Below, one piece after another: positions 34,698 to 45,468 of a stretch of 64,000 bases of DNA. The notes beneath the pieces are model-generated. The model made no database searches. It was not told where the DNA came from and worked only from the letters and a program-made list of their open reading frames with translations. Each line of letters begins with the position of its first letter. Position 1 is the first letter of the stretch. The DNA comes from Heterohyrax brucei (lineage: Eukaryota; Chordata; Mammalia; Hyracoidea; Procaviidae), in contig CM053141.1 in NCBI GenBank assembly GCA_028571685.1, positions 139,838,833-139,902,832 of the forward strand. Reading direction: 5' to 3'. A program made the translations under genes and the position numbers.

Positions 34698-36191
34698 GAC
34701 TCAGAATAGATTTGACACATTGAACACTAATGACCAAAGAATAGAATGACATCAAGGACATCATACATGAAGAAAGTAAAAAGTCACTAAAAAGACAGAA
34801 AAGACTAAACTAGATTACAGAAGAGACTCTAAAAGCTGCTCTTCAGCATGAAGTAGCTACAGTGGAAGAAAGGATGAAGTAGGAGTTGAACAGAAGATTT
34901 CAAAGGGTGACTCAAGCACACAAAGTATAATAATGTGTGCAAAGATCTAGGATGAAAAACCAAAAAGAAAGAACATGCACCGTATTTTTCAAGCGGAAAG
35001 AACTGAAAAAAAAATTCAAGCCTTGAGTTGCAATATTGAAGGATTTAATCAGGAAAATGTTAAACAACTCAGAAAGCATCAAAAGAAGATGGAAAGGATA
35101 CACAGAATCACTGTACCAAAAAGAACTGGTAATGTTCAAACATTTTAGGAAGCACAATATGAGCAGGAACCAATGGTAGTGAAGGAAGAAGTCCAAGCTG
35201 TACTGACAGCATTGATGAAAAACAAGGCTTCATGAACTGATGGAATACAACTTGAGATGTTTCAGTGAACAGATGCAGTGCTAGAAGTACATGTTTATGC
35301 CAAGAAATTTGAAGGACAACTATCTGGCCAAAAGACTACACAAGATCGATATTTAAGCGTATTCCCAAGAAACATGATCCCGCCAAATAGGGAAATTATC
35401 AAACAATACTATTAATATCACATATGTAAAATTTTGCTGAAGATGCTTGAAAAGCAACTACAGCAGTATATCAAGAGGGAATTGTCAGAAATTCAACCAG
35501 GGATATCACTGTTGATGTCAGACGGATTCTGGCTGAAAGCAGAGAATACCAGGAAAATGTTTGACTGTGTTTTACTCACTATGTAAAGGCATTTGACTGT
35601 GTGGATCATGACAAATTATGGGTAACATTGACAAGAATGGGAATTCCAGAACATCTAATTGTGCTCATGAAGAACCTGTACATAGATCAAGAGGCAGTAG
35701 TTCAGACAGAATAAAGGATACTAAGTGGTTTAAAGCCAGGAAATGTTTGTGTCAGGGTTATATCTTTTCACTATACATTTTCAAGCTGTATGCTGAGCAA
35801 ACAATCTGAGAAACTGGACTATGTGAAGAAGAATGGGACATCAAGATTGAAGGAAGGCTTACTATCTGAGTTATGCAGAAAACACAACTTCACTTGCTGA
35901 AAGTGAAGAGAACTTGAAGTACTTACTGATAATCCAAGACCACAGCCTTCAGTATGGATTACACCTCAACATCAAGAAAACAAAAATCCACACAACTGTG
36001 CCAATAAGCAACCTTCTGATAAGTGGAGAAAAGACCGAAGATGTCAAGGACTTCTTTTTACTTGAATCCACAGTCAACACCTCATGGAAGCAGCCACCAA
36101 GAAATCAAAAGTTCCATTGCATTGGGCAAGTCTGATTGTAAAAAACCTCTTCAAAGCACTGAAAATCAGACATTACCTTGAAGATTAAGGT

Positions 36192-36470
36192 GTGGCTGAC
36201 CAAGCCATGGTGTTTTTAGTTGCCTCCTATGCATGTGAAAGCTGGAAGATGAATAAAGAAGACCAAAGAATAACTGATGTCTTGGAATTGTGGTGTTGGT
36301 CAAGAATACTGAGTATGGCGTGGACTGTCAAAAATAACAAACAAATTTGTCTTGGAAGAAGTATAGCCAGAGCACTCCTTAAGAGCAAGGATGGTGAGGC
36401 TTTATTTCATATACCTTGGACATGTTATCAGGAGGGATCAATCCCTGGAAAAAGACATCATGCTCAGTAA
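36192..36470 (+). pseudogene. RTE ORF2 C-terminal domain fragment
   Basis: About 92-residue remnant with VASYACESWKMNKEDQR, LELWCWSRIL and ICLGRSIARALLKSKDG, homologous to the frames at 8,603-8,854 and 42,423-43,048. The protein end DGEALFHIPWTCYQEGSIPG matches the usual RTE C-terminus, so the copy reaches the natural 3' end. Confidence 0.85.
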
Positions 36471-36612
36471 AGTAGCTGGTCATCAAAAAAGAGGAAGACC
36501 CCAAGATGGACTGATACAGTGTCTGCAACAATGTGTAAGACTAGGCAGTGTTTTGTTTTCTTGTACATAGCATCACTAAGAGTCAGAACCAACTCGATGG
36601 CATCTAACAGCA

Positions 36613-37109
36613 AAACAAGCAATAACACACATGAGGAACAGGCTCAGGCTTCGTAGTTCAATCATGTATACAAGCCCAAATGAGCAACACTTGGCCAGAA
36701 GCGAGAAAAAAAAAAAAAGGAGAGAGAGAGAGAATGCAGAAAGAGACAGTGAAACAGAACCAGGGAAAACAGGGAACCTGGGGTTGGGAAGGAAAGAATG
36801 TTGACATATTGTGGGGATTGCACCCAAGGTTACAAGACAATTCATATGTCAATTTTTGTAAACTTTGTAAACTTTAACCTAAAACACAGTTTTTACAAAA
36901 TGGAAAAAAAACAGTTCTAGAAACTGTTCGGCTACAGTACTGACAGCAACACTGTAACAACATTAGCCACAAATCAACAGTGGCCCGGTCCCATTCTCAG
37001 CTGGTTGAGCTCATCAAAGATGGATATATCCCAGCGGAAAGAATATTTGACACACCACCAAGAAAAAGGTTTCTGATTTCACATGCTTAAAGAATTACTT
37101 TCAGTAAGC
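36613..37109 (+). other. Unassigned; possible processed-pseudogene remnant
   Basis: A purine run at 36,705-36,740 is followed by a short open stretch, 36,980-37,090, containing ARSHSQLVELIKDGYIPAER and ending in TAA. It has a protein-like composition and loosely recalls the start of the isoaspartyl methyltransferase family, from memory only. No start codon, intron or A-tail is clear. Confidence 0.25.
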
Positions 37110-37236
37110 AAAGTGTTGGCTTACATCTGTTTGAAAAATAGTTTGTTTAAAAAATGAAAAAATTCAGAATCAGCTAAAGCAAAAGCTACAGGTTATCACA
37201 AACAATCAACTAAGCATGATAACTTTTACTGCAACC
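37110..37236 (+). repeat. 120-bp segment, copy 2
   Basis: Begins 'aaagtgttggcttacatctg', ends 'aacttttactgcaacc'; about 90% like 34,578-34,697. Flanked here by sequence not shared with the other copy. Confidence 0.93.
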
Positions 37237-38151
37237 AAATTGGTACAGAAGGATGTTAAGAATTCCTTTTACTGCAATAAAACATAAGGAAATTTATGAA
37301 TAAAATCTGGATTACCAAAGATCTGTTGACATCAGCAGCTTAGTAGATGCTATTAAGAAATATGTTAATAAATGGGCACGGGAGGGGTGGATTGTAATCA
37401 AAAGAATGCTGCTAGGAAATCTGGAACTTCTCTTCTTTGGGTTCATTAAGTGTTCAAGCCTCATTTGGATACTTTGATGCTTATGGTGAATAATGTATTG
37501 TGGGGTAAAAGGCAAGCCAAGCCAGATTTTTTTATTATGATGAGGCTGTGGATTGGAAGCAGTCCCACGTATATGCTTACTGAAGCTGTAAACCTTTTAT
37601 TTACATACAATGTTTCCCCACCTACCAAATTTCTAGAAATGTCCTATTTTCTTCTCCTCACATCCATACTCTCTGTAGTTAACAGAGTTCTGAACATTTT
37701 TTTGTAGATAATTTTACATTATTTTCTTCAGCTGTGTTCTAGTCTACTGAATAAACATATATTTAAAAGAAAAAATACAGATTGTTCTTGTAGAAGCACA
37801 CATAATAAAAAAATATGACTCATTCAAATATAAGATATCCAATCAAATTCTCTCTGCAAATAGCTGCTTAGCTTAGCATTTCTTCTCAGTGATGTCACAC
37901 TGCGTGACAATGTCAGACAGGTGTGACAAGGAAGATGACTGTAAAATTTTATACAGTATTTTGCCAGTAATGTATTATCTTTTTATAAAAATATCCTTAC
38001 AGCTAATTATAATAGCAAAAATATTTTTCTAATTATTTACATGCAGATACACTGATACAGCTAACTTGTATCAGTATAGCTATGAGGCTAAAACTCTATT
38101 CTAATTTACTTTTTGAACTTTCTAAAATGCTGTAGTCAGAGCTATCATTTA
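37237..38151. other. No gene recognised; would be 3'UTR of the candidate minus-strand gene
   Basis: AT-rich sequence downstream of the candidate stop. A minus-strand 'gtaaataaaa' near 37,595 could serve as polyadenylation signal, but nothing confirms it. Confidence 0.3.
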
Positions 38152-38323
38152 TCACTCAATTACAATGATGCTTTGAATCACATGATTTTGTGTGCAGACA
38201 CTATAAGCAAGAGCTGTTGTTTTTATTGCCACTGGTATTTTTACAGTTGCTGATTTTGTCAGCTTTCCTGGTGTTTTAGCTACAATTTTGTGGTAATTAG
38301 TCTTTCTGAATCTGTAGCAATAA
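38152..38323 (-). CDS. Candidate terminal exon, unidentified gene
   Basis: Minus-strand open frame preceded by a strong pyrimidine tract and AG ('ctgcttcattctctaaaaag'), starting with one base of a split codon (phase 2) and running 56 codons to a TGA at 38,154-38,152. It contains YRFRKTNYHKIVAKTPGK and IKTTALAYSVCTQNHVIQ. The composition is more protein-like than chance frames nearby, and the flanks are not repeats. I do not recognise the protein. The neighbouring candidate at 40,561-40,602 ends in phase 1, so at least one exon would be missing in between. Alternative: a chance frame. Confidence 0.3.
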
Positions 38324-39457
38324 CTTTTTAGAGAATGAAGCAGCAATTAAAAGAAAAGAAGGAGTGATATACGGAAATCTAGGATTTATGAATAACATTG
38401 GTACAAAAAAAGGATGACACCATAAATTACCACACTGGGTGATTCCAACCCTAGTGGCATCACTGTCCCTTCTAACTTTTTTTTACCAAAGAATTTCAGT
38501 CACAAGATGGGGTTGGTAGTATTTCAGCAATGCTTTTCAACAGTACAAAAACCTTTTTTTAGAAACTTGGATTAGCTTAACACAAATGTGGGTATGTAAA
38601 AGTACGCACTGAGTTATGCAATATTTATTTAACTGGAATTCTTCCAATATTTTATGGAAGAGAGTTACTTTTCAATAATGCCATTCTGTGGACAACATCT
38701 TAGAAAAAAATTCTTGCAAATGTTCTCTTTTTCAAATGAGGATTCTTATGTATAAAAAGTCATATATGTATACAAATAAAAAAAACCTCAGATTTCCTAT
38801 GTAACCAATGATTAATTTTAATAAACTTTATTGAAAATGAACTGAGGAGTTTTTTAAATGGAAGTTCATTCTACCAACTTATTTCCTCCTTTAAATCCTG
38901 GGGAAAAATTACTTAACTTGAATCTACAGGCTCCTAACTTTTCTTCTTCAGTTCATTCTCAGCAAGCCTGGTACTTGCAAGACAAGAACTGTATTCATTT
39001 TTCATTTAGTGTTCATTTACATTGAATTATACAATGAACCATCTACATTGCTGCCTCTAGCTCTTCACTATTATGTATTTACATCTTGAGCCCCTGCAGT
39101 CTGCTCTCTGACTTCTTGGTAGAATTCAGCTGCATGTTTTGTCCCCTCATTTACTGTGACACAATCCTGAAACTCTATTATTTTGCTGAGTGCTCAGTGG
39201 TGGCTCTTTCTGTTTCTTCTTGGCCTGTGAAATGTGACCATTTTCTGAAATTCAGCCAATGGCCTATTGGTCATCCTTTTATAAAGTTACCTTTTAGAGA
39301 AGCCCTTTACTCTCAAAATTTCAACCCTCAGTTGATTACTAAATCTTAGCTCCAGTTGGCAACTGAGAATTAATGCTAACTTCCTTGGTCTCATGTGGAA
39401 CAAAACTCATCATCTTGCCCTCAAAGTTGACTGTTCTCATTCTTCATTGTCTACATA
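38324..39457. other. No clear repeat; weak exon-like frame inside
   Basis: A possible minus-strand exon at about 39,294-39,363 (LELRFSNQLRVEILRVKG, donor 'gtaact') is open in one frame but does not connect in phase with 40.6 kb. The rest is unassigned. Confidence 0.2.
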
Positions 39458-39641
39458 CTATTGTTTTTGTGCCATCAAGTCCATTCCAACTCATGGCAAC
39501 TCTATAGGACAGAGTAGAACTGACCCCATAGGGTTTTCTAGGCTGTATTCTTTACAGGAGCAGACCACCTGGTCTTTTCACCTAAGGAGTAGCTTGTGGG
39601 TTCTAACCACTAACCTTCTGGTTAGCAGCTAACCTGGCCTT
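39458..39641 (-). mobile_element. AfroSINE (long variant)
   Basis: 'catcaagtccattccaactc', 'agaactgaccccatagggtt', the extra 'tattctttacaggagcagac', then 'ggttagcagctaacctggc'. Confidence 0.9.
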
Positions 39642-39842
39642 AACATCACATTGATATATTCATTCCTCACATCTGAGCTCAGTCCTTGCAAAAGCAGAGT
39701 TGAAACACAGGCTTGCCTATGAGCAATTTTTGGGGGAAGCCATCCTAAGAAGCGTGATTGAGAACCTGAGGAAGTGAGGCAAGGAAGAAGGAACAACCAA
39801 CCTAAGGATGCCTTAATGAATTGGCCACTGTTAGGACTCCTT

Positions 39843-40034
39843 GAGAAGGAGTCCCGCTGGTACAAACAGATAAGTGCCCAGCTCCTAACTGAAAGGTACA
39901 TAGCTTGAATCAACCCAGCATCTCCTCAGAAGAAAGACCTAGTGATCTGCTCCCATAAAGATGACAGCCAAGAAAACCTGATGAGTCTGTACCTCCTGAA
40001 ACTGACTTAAAGGCATCTGATGATAACAACAACA
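39843..40034 (+). mobile_element. AfroSINE-related, stack member 1
   Basis: Head 'gagtcccgctggtacaaaca', 'ctcctaactgaaaggtacat', middle 'gaaagacctagtgatctgct', tail 'ggcatctgatgataacaaca'. Confidence 0.8.
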
Positions 40035-40248
40035 GGAGTCCCTGGAGAGCTTGCTGTGTGGGACAAACAGTTAAGTGCTTGATAACTAGCCCAAAGGTTG
40101 ACAGTTCAAACTCACCCAAAGGCACTTCAGGAGATATCCCTAGTGATTGATCTCTGAAAGCTCCTAGCAATGGAAATCCTATGGAACGGTTCTACTTGCC
40201 ACACATAGGGCTGCCATGAGTCAGAATTGACTGAACAGACAATTAACA
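40035..40248 (+). mobile_element. AfroSINE (long variant), stack member 2
   Basis: 'ggagtccctggagagcttgc', 'aaaggttgacagttcaaact', 'gcaatggaaatcctatggaa', tail 'gagtcagaattgactgaaca'. Confidence 0.85.
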
Positions 40249-40251
40249 ACG

Positions 40252-40456
40252 ATAAGAATCCTTGGTTAGTGCAAATGGCTAAGGGTTGGATGACTAACTG
40301 GAAAGCCAGCAATTCAAATCTACCAAGAGGTGATTCGGTAGAAAGGTCTGGTGGTCTGTTTTCCAAAACTCAGCCATTAAAAACCACAGGAAGCACAGTT
40401 CTGCTGTGACACACAGGAGGTTGGCAGAGGTCAGAACTGTACAGCTCAACAGGTTG
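40252..40456 (+). mobile_element. AfroSINE (long variant), stack member 3
   Basis: 'gaatccttggttagtgcaaa', 'gaaaggtctggtggtctgtt', 'aaaactcagccattaaaaac', tail degraded ('aggttggcagaggtcagaac'). Confidence 0.8.
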
Positions 40457-40560
40457 TGGAGAACTGGTGCCAGGTCCCTCTTCTAATAAGCCTTATGAAA
40501 ATGTGTCTTAGGTAATTTATTCATAAGTACCTGTCACCCATTGATTAAGGAGAGTCTTAC

Positions 40561-40602
40561 CAGCAATAACTCCTCTGAGCTTTATGATTACACATGCATA
40601 GT
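40561..40602 (-). CDS. Candidate short exon, unidentified gene
   Basis: 42-nt minus-strand segment with acceptor 'caaaagaatttacag' and donor 'gtaaga'. Phase 1 to 1, reading YACVIIKLRGVIA after a split first codon. Phase and reading fit directly after the candidate at 48,180-48,338, whose last base plus AC gives Asp. Very short, so chance is a serious alternative. Confidence 0.25.
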
Positions 40603-41218
40603 CTGTAAATTCTTTTGGCTTCTACCATGGCATTAAAAAAACTTTAGGCAGGAAGTGTTAGGTATGTGTTTTGGACTTAGATGGGTGTTGTTCAGCTGTA
40701 CCTACTAACTTACTGCAGCAGCTGCTGGCCTAAGACATGGGACAAAGAAGAGAAGAGTGGTTTATAACAGGCATATAATATACCTTGTAATTTAATTTGC
40801 TTTGGTCTGTCTCTTACCTCTTAAGACAGAACTCTCAATGTCTAGGTGGTATATATATCCATTCAGCAGAGTTAAAATATTTGCTAAGTGAATCATTCAA
40901 TTTAATTTCGTTATGATGTGAAAAGCTTTAATCTTAAACATTGACTTTTATAGAATTTATACTATCTATTCACCTTTATGAAATTTTACCACCCCTTCCT
41001 GGCTATGCCCCCAGTATCAATTGATGCCCAAACACTCCCCATCCACCATCATTAAAGCAAACGCTGTGAACTGTTTTCTTGTGATGATGTTGTGTTTCTA
41101 CTTGGTTTCCCCTGAGACTATGGCACTTGACAAAAATCATTTTAATTCTCTTGCAGTCCAGTTTTCTGGCTTTAATGAAGTTGCATTAATCTACACAGGC
41201 CACTGTCCTTACGCATTA
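40603..41218. other. No gene or clear repeat recognised
   Basis: Unassigned AT-rich sequence. A plus-strand frame of 67 codons at 41,021-41,224 lacks support. Confidence 0.4.
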
Positions 41219-41705
41219 TCGTAGTCATTTAGAGCTGCTATAACAGAAATGCCACAAGGGATGATGGCTTTAACAAAGAGAAATTTATTTGCTCTTACTC
41301 TAGGAGGCTACAAGTCTGAAATCAGGACAGCAGGTTTGGGGGAAGGCTTTCTCTCTTTGTTGGCTCTGGGAGAAGGTCCTTGTTGTCAATCTAAGAGTCC
41401 AGGGACTCTGGTTCCAAAGGACATGCTATATTCCTGGCTTTGATTTCCTGGTGGTATGAGGTCCCTCTCTGTTTGTTTGTTTGTTTGTTTGTTTCTTTTA
41501 TATCTCAAAAGAGATGGACTTAAGACACAATCTAATCTTGCAGATGGAATTTTCTCATTAATATGAAATTATAGAGGTAGGATTTACAACACATCAGAAA
41601 ATCAGATCAGATAACAAAATTATGGACAATCACACAACACTAGGAATCATGGCCTAGCCAAGTAGACACACATTTTGGGAGAACACATTCCATCCAAAAC
41701 AGATA
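41219..41705 (+). mobile_element. Family A repeat
   Basis: 'tcgtagtcatttagagctgc', 'acagaaatgccacaagggat', 'aacaaagagaaatttatttg', 'gggagaacacattccatcca'. Carries a (GTTT)n expansion at 41,468-41,496. Confidence 0.75.
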
Positions 41706-42272
41706 CTTTTTCAACTTTGAGCCTTGAAAAAACTGATTAAGTGACCTTGGAGTCAAATAATGGTCTTAATAGTGTAGTAACACCATTTTGTTCTGGACAC
41801 TGTGTTCTTCTGAAGAACTGAGTCAGTTTTGGGAAACAGATTTCAAAGGTCAGACTGGGAGCCACATGTAAGTAAGTAAGTAATTATTTTAATTTTTCTT
41901 TGTGAAAACGGCATAGGGGTAGCATCAGAACTCCCTTTCTAACTTTGCAAGGGGCAAGGAGAGTCAAGAGCAACAGTCCAAGGCTGATTCCTCTGAAGTG
42001 AACTCAGACATGCCTCTTCTCTCCACCGTCTTCATCTGACTTGCAACTCTGGGTCCCACCGCACTCTGTACTTCTCTGCTGGGTTCAGTAATTCATTGCA
42101 AAGCCCACATAGAACTAACAGACAATACTCATGATTACAGGGTTTATTAGGGAAGTAACAGGTTACACTACAGGTTCAGAAGTGATCAGGACAAATTTCT
42201 TCCATTAGGATAGCCTATTTCCAGCTATGCCCACAGGTATGCCACTTTCTCTGGCCCCTTAGCCTCTGCACT
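41706..42272. other. No gene or clear repeat recognised
   Basis: Unassigned. Confidence 0.4.
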
Positions 42273-42422
42273 GCTTGTTGTTGTGTTGTCAGGTGCCGTC
42301 AAGTCAGTTCCAACTCATAGTGACACTATGCACAACAGAATGAAACAATTCCTGGTCTTGCACCACGTCCACAGTCGTTTCTATGCTTGAGCCCATTGTT
42401 GCGGCCACTGTGTCAATCCATT

Positions 42423-43048
42423 TTATCTAGGGTCTTCCTCTTTTTCACTGACTCTCCACTCTACCAAACACGATGCATCCTTCCCAGGGACTGATCCCTC
42501 CTGACAACATGTCCAAAGCATGTACGATATAGTCTTGCTATCTTTCTTGTGAAGGAGCACTCTGCTTGCACTTCTTCCAGAACAGATCTGTTTGTTCTTT
42601 TGGAGGTTCATGCCACGTTCAACACTCTTCTCCAACACCAAAATTCAAAGGTGTCAATTCTTCTTCTGTCTTCTTTGTTCATTGCCCAGCTTTCTCAGGC
42701 ATATGATGTGACTGAAAATATCATGGCTTGGGTCAGGCACACTTTAGTTTTCAAGGTGACATCTTTACTTTTCAATACCTTAAAGAGGATCTTTGAAGCA
42801 GATTTTCCCAATGCAATGCATCTTTTGATTTCTTGACTGCTTCTTCCATGGGCATTGATTGTGGACTCAAGTAAAATGAAATCTTTCACAGTCTCAGTGC
42901 TTTCTCCATTTGTGACAATGTTGCTTGCTGGTCCACTTGTGAGGATTTTTGTTGTCTTAATGTTGAGGTGCAATCCATACTGAAGGCTGTGGTCCTTGAT
43001 CTTTCTCAGTAAGACCTTCTTCACTTCCAGCAAGTAAGGTAGTGTCAC
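42423..43048 (-). pseudogene. RTE C-terminal domain fragments, disabled
   Basis: Two overlapping frames: YGLHLNIKTTKILTSGPAS, TLKTKVCLTQAMIFSVTSYA (42,695-43,048), then KNKQICSGRSASRVLLHKKD and ISYMLWTCCQEGSVPGKD (42,423-42,641). The order matches the RTE C-terminus, with one frameshift between. Confidence 0.88.
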
Positions 43049-43304
43049 CTGTACAACACAGTTGTTAGTGAGTCATCCTCCAAACCTGATGCCTTGTTCT
43101 TCTTCATATAATCCACCTTCTCAGACTATTTTCTCGGCATACAGATTTAAAAGGTTGAGGAAAGAATACAACCTTGACACACACCTTTCCTGACTTTAAA
43201 CCACACAATGTCCCCATGTTCTAGTCACACAACTGCCTCTTGATCCATATATAGATGCCTTAAGAGCACAATTAAGTGTTCTGGAATTTCCATTTTCTAC
43301 AGTG

Positions 43305-43601
43305 TTAACCAAATTTATTATGATCCACACATTTAAATGCCTTTGCATAGTCAATGAAACACAAGTAAATGTCTTTCTGGTATTCTCTACTTTCAGCCAA
43401 GATCCATCTGATATCAGCAATGATATCCCTGGTTCCACGTCCTCCTCTGAGTCCAGCCTGAATTTCTGGCAGTTCCTTGTCAATAGACTGCTGCAGTTGC
43501 TTTTGAATGATCTTGAACAAAATTTCACTTGTGTGTGATATTAATGATATTGTTCGGTAATTTCGGCATTTGGTTTGATCACCTTTCTTTGGAATTGGCA
43601 T
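43305..43601 (-). pseudogene. RTE reverse transcriptase domain fragment, disabled
   Basis: 98 codons: MPIPKKGDQTKCRNYRTISL, ILFKIIQKQLQQSIDKELPE, IQAGLRGGRGTRDIIADIRW, YLCFIDYAKAFKCVDHNKF. This contains RT blocks 2-4, including the first catalytic Asp (FIDYAKAFD-type motif, with the Asp after AKAF replaced by Lys-Cys). Downstream the YADD-type motif reads CTGD near 43,040. Confidence 0.9.
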
Positions 43602-44714
43602 AAGTATGGATCTCTCCCAGTCGGTTGGCCAGGCACAGATGAGTGAGCACTTTCAGCACAGCATCTGTTTGTTGAAATACCTCAACTGATATTCCATCAA
43701 TTCCTGGAGCCTTGTTTTTTGCCAATGCCTTCAATACAGCTTCAACTTTTCTTGAGTACCATGGTTCCTGATCACATGCTACTTCTTCAAACGGCTGAAC
43801 GTCGACAAGTTCTTTCTGGTATAATGACTCTGTGTGTTCTTTCCATCATCTTTTGATATTCCCTGGGTCATTTAATATTTTCCCTGTAGCACCCTTCACT
43901 ACGGCAGGTCGAGGCTTGAATTTTTTCTTCAGTTCTTTCAGCTTGAGAAATGCAGAATGTGTTCTACCCTTCTGGTTCTCCATCTCTAACTTTTTGCACA
44001 TGTCATTATAACACTTTATTTGTCTTCTTGAGCTGCCCTTTGAAATCTTCTCTTTAGGCCTTTTACTTCACCATTCCTTCCTTTTGCTTTAGCTGTTTGA
44101 CACTCGAGAGCAAATCTCAGAGTCTCTTCTGACATCCCAGTTTGTCTTTTCTTTCTTTCCTGTCTTTTGAATGACCTCTTGCTTTCTTCATGGATGATGT
44201 CTTTAATGTCATTCATAATTCATCTGGTCTTCAGTCATTAGTGGTCAGCACATCACATCTGTTCTTCAGGTAGTCTTTAAATTTAGGAGGGATATATTCA
44301 AGGTCATACTTTAGCTCTTGTGGAATTTTTCTAATTTTCTTCAATTTCAGTTTAAATTTGCATATGAGCAATTGATGATCTGTGCTTCAGTCAGCACCTG
44401 GTCTTGTTCTGACTACTGATATGGAGTTTTTCCATTGTCTTTTTCCACAGATGTAGTCATTTCGGTTCCTGTGTATTCTATCTGGTGACATCCGTGTGTA
44501 CAGTTGCCATTTGTGTTGGTTAAAAATGATATTTGCAATGAAAAAGTCGTTAGTCTTGCAAAATTCATCATGCAATCTCTGGCATTATTTCCATCACCAT
44601 GGCCGTATTTTCCAACTACTGATTTTCTTTGTTTCCAAGTTTTGCATTCCAGTAGTTATCAATGCATCCAGATTGCATGTTCAATCAATTTCAGACTACA
44701 GAAGCTAGTAAAAA

Positions 44715-45101
44715 TCATGCACATGATGTAAACATCAGTGGTCTCTTTATCTTTGGCCTTAGTGATTGGTGCATAAATTTGAATAATAGTTGTATTAACT
44801 GGCTTTCCTTGTGTGTGGATATTATCCTATTACTGACAACATTGTACTTCAGACCAGATCTTGAAATGTTCTTTTTGATGATGAATGCAGCATCATTCCT
44901 CTTCAGGCTTTCATTCCCAGTATAGTAGACCATAAAATTGTCAGGTTCAAAATAGCCAATACCAGTCCATTTCAGCTCACTAATGCCTAGGATACCAATG
45001 TTTATGCACTCCATTTCATTTTTGATGGTCTCCAATTTTCCTAGAGTCATACTTCGTACATGCCATGTTCTGATCATTAATTGATGTTTGCAGCTTCTCA
45101 T
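44715..45101 (-). pseudogene. RTE endonuclease domain, disabled
   Basis: About 128 codons open. Starts MRSCKHQLMIRTWHVRSM, then GILGISELKWTGIGYF and DNFMVYYTGNESLKRNDAAF, an APE-like endonuclease N-terminal half as found in RTE/BovB proteins. It is followed in another frame by the GDRNDAGD-type and FFIANIIFNQHK blocks. Frame loss near 44,715 separates it from the rest. Confidence 0.88.
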
Positions 45102-45468
45102 TTTGAGTCATGCCACAGCAGCAGATGAAGATCCTGAAGGCTTAACTCCATCCACATCATTATGGTCAGCTCTGTTTTGAGGAGGCAGCTTTTCCCCAGT
45201 TGTCTTTGGAGTGCTTTCCAATCTGGGGGGGCTCATTTTCCAACACTATATCTTACAATGTTTTGCTGCTATTCACAAGGTTTTTCCTGGCTAATTCTTT
45301 TCAGAAGCAGACTACTGGGTCCTTTTTCCTGGTCTGTCTTAGTCTACAAGCTCAGCCGAAACCTGTCTACCATGGGTGACCTTTCTGGTACCTAAATACC
45401 AGTGGCACAGCTTCCAGTATCACAGCAACAAGCATGCCTCTATTGACAGACAAGTAGGGGCTGCTCAC

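Larger units (their letters stand above)
34358..36612 (+). mobile_element. RTE LINE, sense 3' segment
   Basis: Begins 'gacctcaccagatggaacac', the block just downstream of the one that ends the inverted segment. Continues through linker, RT (TKNKAS near 35,215; 'gcatttgactgtgtggatca' near 35,587; YAEN in place of YADD near 35,874-35,885), 'tacacctcaacatcaagaaa', the SYACESWKMNKEDQR block, and the 3' tail ending 'gatggcatctaacagcaaa'. Interrupted at 34,576-34,700 by a 125-bp foreign segment. Many frameshifts; dead. Confidence 0.92.
42275..45468 (-). mobile_element. RTE LINE, near full length
   Basis: The most complete RTE copy, about 3.2 kb. From its 5' end: leader 45,468-45,100 ('ccatgggtgacctttctggt'); endonuclease 45,101-44,380 (RTWHVRSMTLGKLETIKNE, ELKWTGIGYFEP, FCKTNDFFIANIIFNQHKWQ); linker (EESKRSFKRQERKKRQTGMS, 44,200-44,016); RT 43,800-43,000 (KNKAPGIDGI-type block near 43,705; VPIPKKGDQT-type block near 43,590; GGRGTRDIIADIRWI; IDYAKAFKCVDHNKF); C-terminal domain; 3' tail 42,420-42,275 ending 'tgttgttgtgttgtcaggtg'. 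RTE elements mobilise by target-primed reverse transcription. Multiple frameshifts and an altered active site make this copy inactive. Confidence 0.95.

Noticed and set aside
39294-39363. Minus-strand exon candidate with donor 'gtaact'
   Set aside because: Open in one frame only (phase 2 to 2) and not compatible with the phase leaving 40,561; acceptor weak.
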